Assembly (NCBI RefSeq): GCF_028858725.1
Contig: NC_084769.1
Span: 9,921,501-9,985,500, forward strand
Reading direction: 5' to 3'
Origin: Colius striatus
Taxonomy: Eukaryota > Chordata > Aves > Coliiformes > Coliidae
Length of the DNA stretch: 64,000 bases
Shown here one piece after another: positions 62,601 through 64,000 of this stretch. Under the pieces are notes generated by a model, which was given only the letters and a program-made list of their open reading frames with translations, searched no databases and was not told the DNA's origin. A program made the translations under genes and the position numbers. Every line of letters begins with the position of its first letter. Position 1 is the stretch's first letter.

Positions 62601-63943
62601 TTAGAGTGCTGCTCCAACACTAGGGCTCTTCACCAAGCCCTCCTCTTTGTCACTGTACCTCTCCTCAGGTCACTGATGGCTGCATTACCCAAGAAGAGAA
62701 AATCCATTTAAGGCTGTGAACAGTGCAGGTGGGTATCTAATACATCTCAACCTTAAACTTAGGTGTTAGTGCTCCCTGTCACTCCAAGTCAGTCTCTGCA
62801 AGGCAGTCACGGGAAGGAGAAGAGCCACAGCTGTGTCCACTACAATGCCAACCTGCTGTGATATCTCTAGGAGCTGCCCTCTATGAAAGAGTCCCCAGGC
62901 AGAATAGAACATTGAAGACCCTACTAATTCTGATGCCTTAGCAGCCTTCCCTACATGTCCCTGCCCCAGGACAGGGGGCAAGTCACTTCTGGTTAATCCA
63001 GTTCCATCCTTCTTGATCATCTGCCTTGTTGCAGATTTGCTACTCTGCAGAACTGGGCAACTGCCCATCATTCTGCTGCAAATGAAGCTGGTGGCAATAC
63101 TCTATAAACCTGCAAATACCAGTAAAGGGGCAGGAGGATACATGACAGATAACTGACAGGGACAAGAAATTGGGAAGAAGTGTAATGCTTATTTACCAAG
63201 TTTTAAATGAGTCCTTACATAAGAAACTAAAACTTACCCTACAGTGTGCTTTGAACTCTTGCTCCTGGCTTTTTAGGTTTTCGTTCATGGCTACCAGCGC
63301 CCGCAGACTCTGTAACATGCTAAATATGAAGATCCAGTATACCACATTAGATTTTCAGTTTCTAATTTAAACAGATGGAGAACTGAAAGACTTTAGAATA
63401 AGCTTAGTTCTGAACACACTTTGCAATAAAATCTGTGGAAACCAAAACCTCAAATACCACCACTGATAACACCAAGGTCAAAATGAAAATGTCATTTAAC
63501 ACCGAATACTTTGATGGCTTTGCTATGTTCTGATCTCATTCTTGTGGAAGTTTTGAGAGAGACTCCTACTTAATTTATGTGAGATGATGGCTTCAAATAT
63601 GAAGAAAATAAATCAAGAAAGCCTCATTTACTTGTCAAATGTGTCTAGGGCTCTTCTGCTTTAAACACCTACAATTATTTTCAACTACAGACTGACACTT
63701 TTCATTCTGACTGAATACCATTTTCCTGTCTCTAGAAAGTGAGCTGGAGAATTATTTAATTTAAAAATTTTAGTTATTTCTTTAGGTTGTCAAAGCAAGA
63801 GACATTGAATAAATCATTTTAAAACCATAATTTCTCAGAATTTCAAAGGTCACAAAGGAAGGAACTTACCTAGAATCTGCTTGAGATTCTATTGTTTCTA
63901 AAGCTGCCAACTCTTTGTCCAGCTTTTCACTGTAACTCTTAAC
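44638..63943 (-). CDS. CCDC93: CCDC93, C-terminal part (partial gene)
   Basis: Ten coding exons on the minus strand encode the last 260 residues plus stop. The full human protein is about 631 residues, so the first exons lie beyond the right edge. CCDC93 pairs with CCDC22 and the COMMD proteins in the CCC complex, part of the Commander assembly that recycles membrane cargo from endosomes. The visible part is almost entirely coiled coil, rich in Lys, Glu and Gln, with no globular motif. Family blocks seen in order are [82 protein letters not shown] and [17 protein letters not shown]. All junctions are GT-AG with matching phase. CR1 copies lie in the introns, mostly antisense. Confidence 0.95.
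44787..45669 (+). mobile_element. CR1 LINE, longest copy, reaches the RT domain
   Basis: About 880 bp in the last CCDC93 intron, antisense to the gene. It begins in the reverse-transcriptase core: [10 protein letters not shown] contains the FADD form of the catalytic YADD box. It then runs through thumb and C-terminal sequence (frame breaks after about 45000 and open again at 45155-45364) to an ACATTCTGTGATTCTGTG tail. Frame breaks make it non-functional. Confidence 0.95.
46007..46024 (+). repeat. A homopolymer in CCDC93 intron
   Basis: Run of about 18 A residues following CTCCACAAG. No retrocopy body is seen upstream of it, so it is a simple repeat and not a retrogene tail. Confidence 0.85.
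46703..46816 (-). CDS. CCDC93: CCDC93 exon, residues [14 protein letters not shown]...
   Basis: 114 bp, phase 0 at both ends. Encodes [20 protein letters not shown], then [18 protein letters not shown]. Acceptor CAACAG/ATGG and donor GAG/GTAAGA. Confidence 0.95.
48083..48395 (-). mobile_element. CR1 LINE fragment lacking its 3' tail
   Basis: About 310 bp in minus orientation, sense to CCDC93. The plus strand reads 'ctagtccaatccccctgcca', then 'aggtgggtcttgaac' and 'gggcagcctgttccagtgct'. The terminal tail units are absent. Confidence 0.9.
49370..49454 (-). CDS. CCDC93: CCDC93 exon, residues [17 protein letters not shown]...
   Basis: 85 bp. The first base completes Gln, then [20 protein letters not shown] and GIKQNRMK. 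Phase 0 donor AAG/GTCTGA, a weak but GT donor. Confidence 0.93.
50779..50816 (-). CDS. CCDC93: CCDC93 small exon, residues [12 protein letters not shown]
   Basis: Only 38 bp. It follows TTCACAG and ends CA/GTAAGT, so the next Gln codon is split. It matches the human LLNSIHENF block and joins its neighbours in phase. Confidence 0.92.
51257..51993 (+). mobile_element. CR1 LINE, older subfamily copy
   Basis: About 735 bp. It starts with the ORF2-derived 'cgtcctgcacttgggccaca' segment, includes the frame opening [14 protein letters not shown] (51377 onward) and ends in GGTCTTTTCCAATCATAATT then ATTCTATGA. More diverged than the 31- and 35-kb copies. Antisense to CCDC93. Confidence 0.93.
53315..53390. 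repeat. Palindromic ACCATT/GGTAAT cluster
   Basis: TACCATTACCAT occurs at 53322-53333 and again at 53358-53369. Its exact inverse complement ATGGTAATGGTA lies between them at 53345-53356. The middle arm could pair with either neighbour as a 12-bp stem with an 11-base loop (left) or a 1-base spacer (right). Confidence 0.9.
54495..54590 (+). mobile_element. CR1 LINE, 3' end remnant
   Basis: About 95 bp: 'ggtagatctgctttagctgg', 'ggactagatgatctctaaag' and a ATTCTATGATGATGATTCTATG tail with an inserted TGA unit. Antisense to CCDC93. Confidence 0.88.
56297..56379 (-). CDS. CCDC93: CCDC93 exon, residues [16 protein letters not shown]...
   Basis: 83 bp. Two bases complete Val, then [20 protein letters not shown] and KVYLEKE. 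The donor is GAG/GTAAGA. Near-identical to human. Confidence 0.96.
57318..57395 (+). mobile_element. CR1 LINE, 3' end remnant of the older subfamily
   Basis: About 75 bp: GGCTTGGCAGTGTGAGGTTA, 'ggttggactcaatgatctta' and AAGGTCTTTTCCAACC. Antisense to CCDC93. Confidence 0.85.
58192..58262 (-). mobile_element. Probable old CR1 tail remnant
   Basis: The plus-strand AGAATCACAAATCACTGGGG, then GAAGACTGTCTTGTCCCACG, resembles a decayed CR1 3' end in minus orientation. Confidence 0.45.
59465..60153 (+). mobile_element. CR1 LINE, 5'-truncated copy in CCDC93 intron
   Basis: About 690 bp beginning GAGAGAGACCTGGGAGTGCT and carrying ORF2 C-terminal sequence in two shifted frames (59478 onward and 59632-59835), then 3' UTR and an ACCATTCTGTGATTC end. 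It stops about 160 bp from the exon at 60311-60419. Antisense to CCDC93. Confidence 0.94.
60311..60419 (-). CDS. CCDC93: CCDC93 exon, residues [17 protein letters not shown]...
   Basis: 109 bp, starting ARRNREIA after TTCTATTCAG and ending in FIELYSQ plus one base of a split Val codon. Very strongly conserved with mammals. Confidence 0.95.
60674..60745 (-). CDS. CCDC93: CCDC93 exon, residues [16 protein letters not shown]...
   Basis: 72 bp, phase 0 at both ends, CCTAG acceptor and CTG/GTGAGT donor. Its second half ([12 protein letters not shown]) matches the human protein. The first half does not match the segment I remember from human. Confidence 0.92.
61847..61918 (-). CDS. CCDC93: CCDC93 exon, residues EEMERLQQ... 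acidic end
   Basis: 72 bp, phase 0 at both ends. Encodes [20 protein letters not shown] followed by a run of four Glu residues. The donor is GAG/GTAACA. Confidence 0.92.
63238..63319 (-). CDS. CCDC93: CCDC93 exon, residues [15 protein letters not shown]...
   Basis: 82 bp. The first base completes a Ser codon. Encodes the conserved [20 protein letters not shown] coiled-coil segment and ends AGG/GTAAG in phase 0. Confidence 0.95.
63870..63943 (-). CDS. CCDC93: CCDC93 exon (first in window), residues [11 protein letters not shown]...
   Basis: 74 bp, phase 0 start and a two-base overhang at the end. The acceptor is TTAG/GTTAAG and the donor AG/GTAAG. Encodes [17 protein letters not shown], close to the human block. 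Upstream exons are outside the window. Confidence 0.93.
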
Positions 63944-64000
63944 CTAAGGGTTGAAATTAATAATAAATTGAAGTACACATCCACACATAACATGATTCAT

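Overview
This is vertebrate nuclear DNA, almost certainly from a bird. The genes are split by long introns with GT-AG boundaries. Essentially every interspersed repeat I can recognise is a CR1-type LINE, usually 5'-truncated and ending in short ATTCTRTG-like units. I see no Alu, B1 or L1 sequence. A crocodilian or turtle cannot be formally excluded, and the bird order cannot be read from this window.

Layout. 1-5.9 kb: intergenic, with one CR1 tail, a TAGA microsatellite and a good CTCF-like motif. 5.9-16.98 kb: DDX18 on the + strand, with a CpG-island promoter and all 14 coding exons (642 codons plus stop), encoding a nucleolar DEAD-box RNA helicase of 60S ribosome biogenesis. 17-25.3 kb: intergenic, with one CR1 and an unidentified cluster of exon-like open segments at 19.06-20.85 kb. 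25.3-37.6 kb: HTR5B on the + strand, a two-exon serotonin receptor gene with a CpG-island first exon, a 38-bp minisatellite just upstream and a 9.7-kb intron carrying CR1 copies. 37.6-43.5 kb: the convergent intergenic space, with a tail-to-tail CR1 pair. 43.5-64 kb: the 3' part of CCDC93 on the - strand. It has ten coding exons (260 codons plus stop) with the 5' exons beyond the right edge, and encodes the coiled-coil C-terminal region of a subunit of the endosomal CCC/Commander complex.

The order DDX18 - HTR5B - CCDC93 matches the mammalian neighbourhood in which rodents have Htr5b and humans the pseudogene HTR5BP. That synteny, plus the protein sequence, is why the receptor is called HTR5B and not HTR5A. 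The three genes act in unrelated pathways (ribosome assembly, serotonin signalling, endosomal recycling), so this is conserved neighbourhood and not an operon-like unit.

I found no clearly new system. The observations most worth a check are the unassigned exon-like cluster (19.06-20.85 kb), the dimeric-structured minisatellite before HTR5B, the 22-base G run and start-proximal E-box at DDX18, and the CTCF-like site upstream of DDX18. Exon boundaries were placed by hand from splice sites, reading phase and remembered mammalian orthologues. No alignment or transcript data were available.
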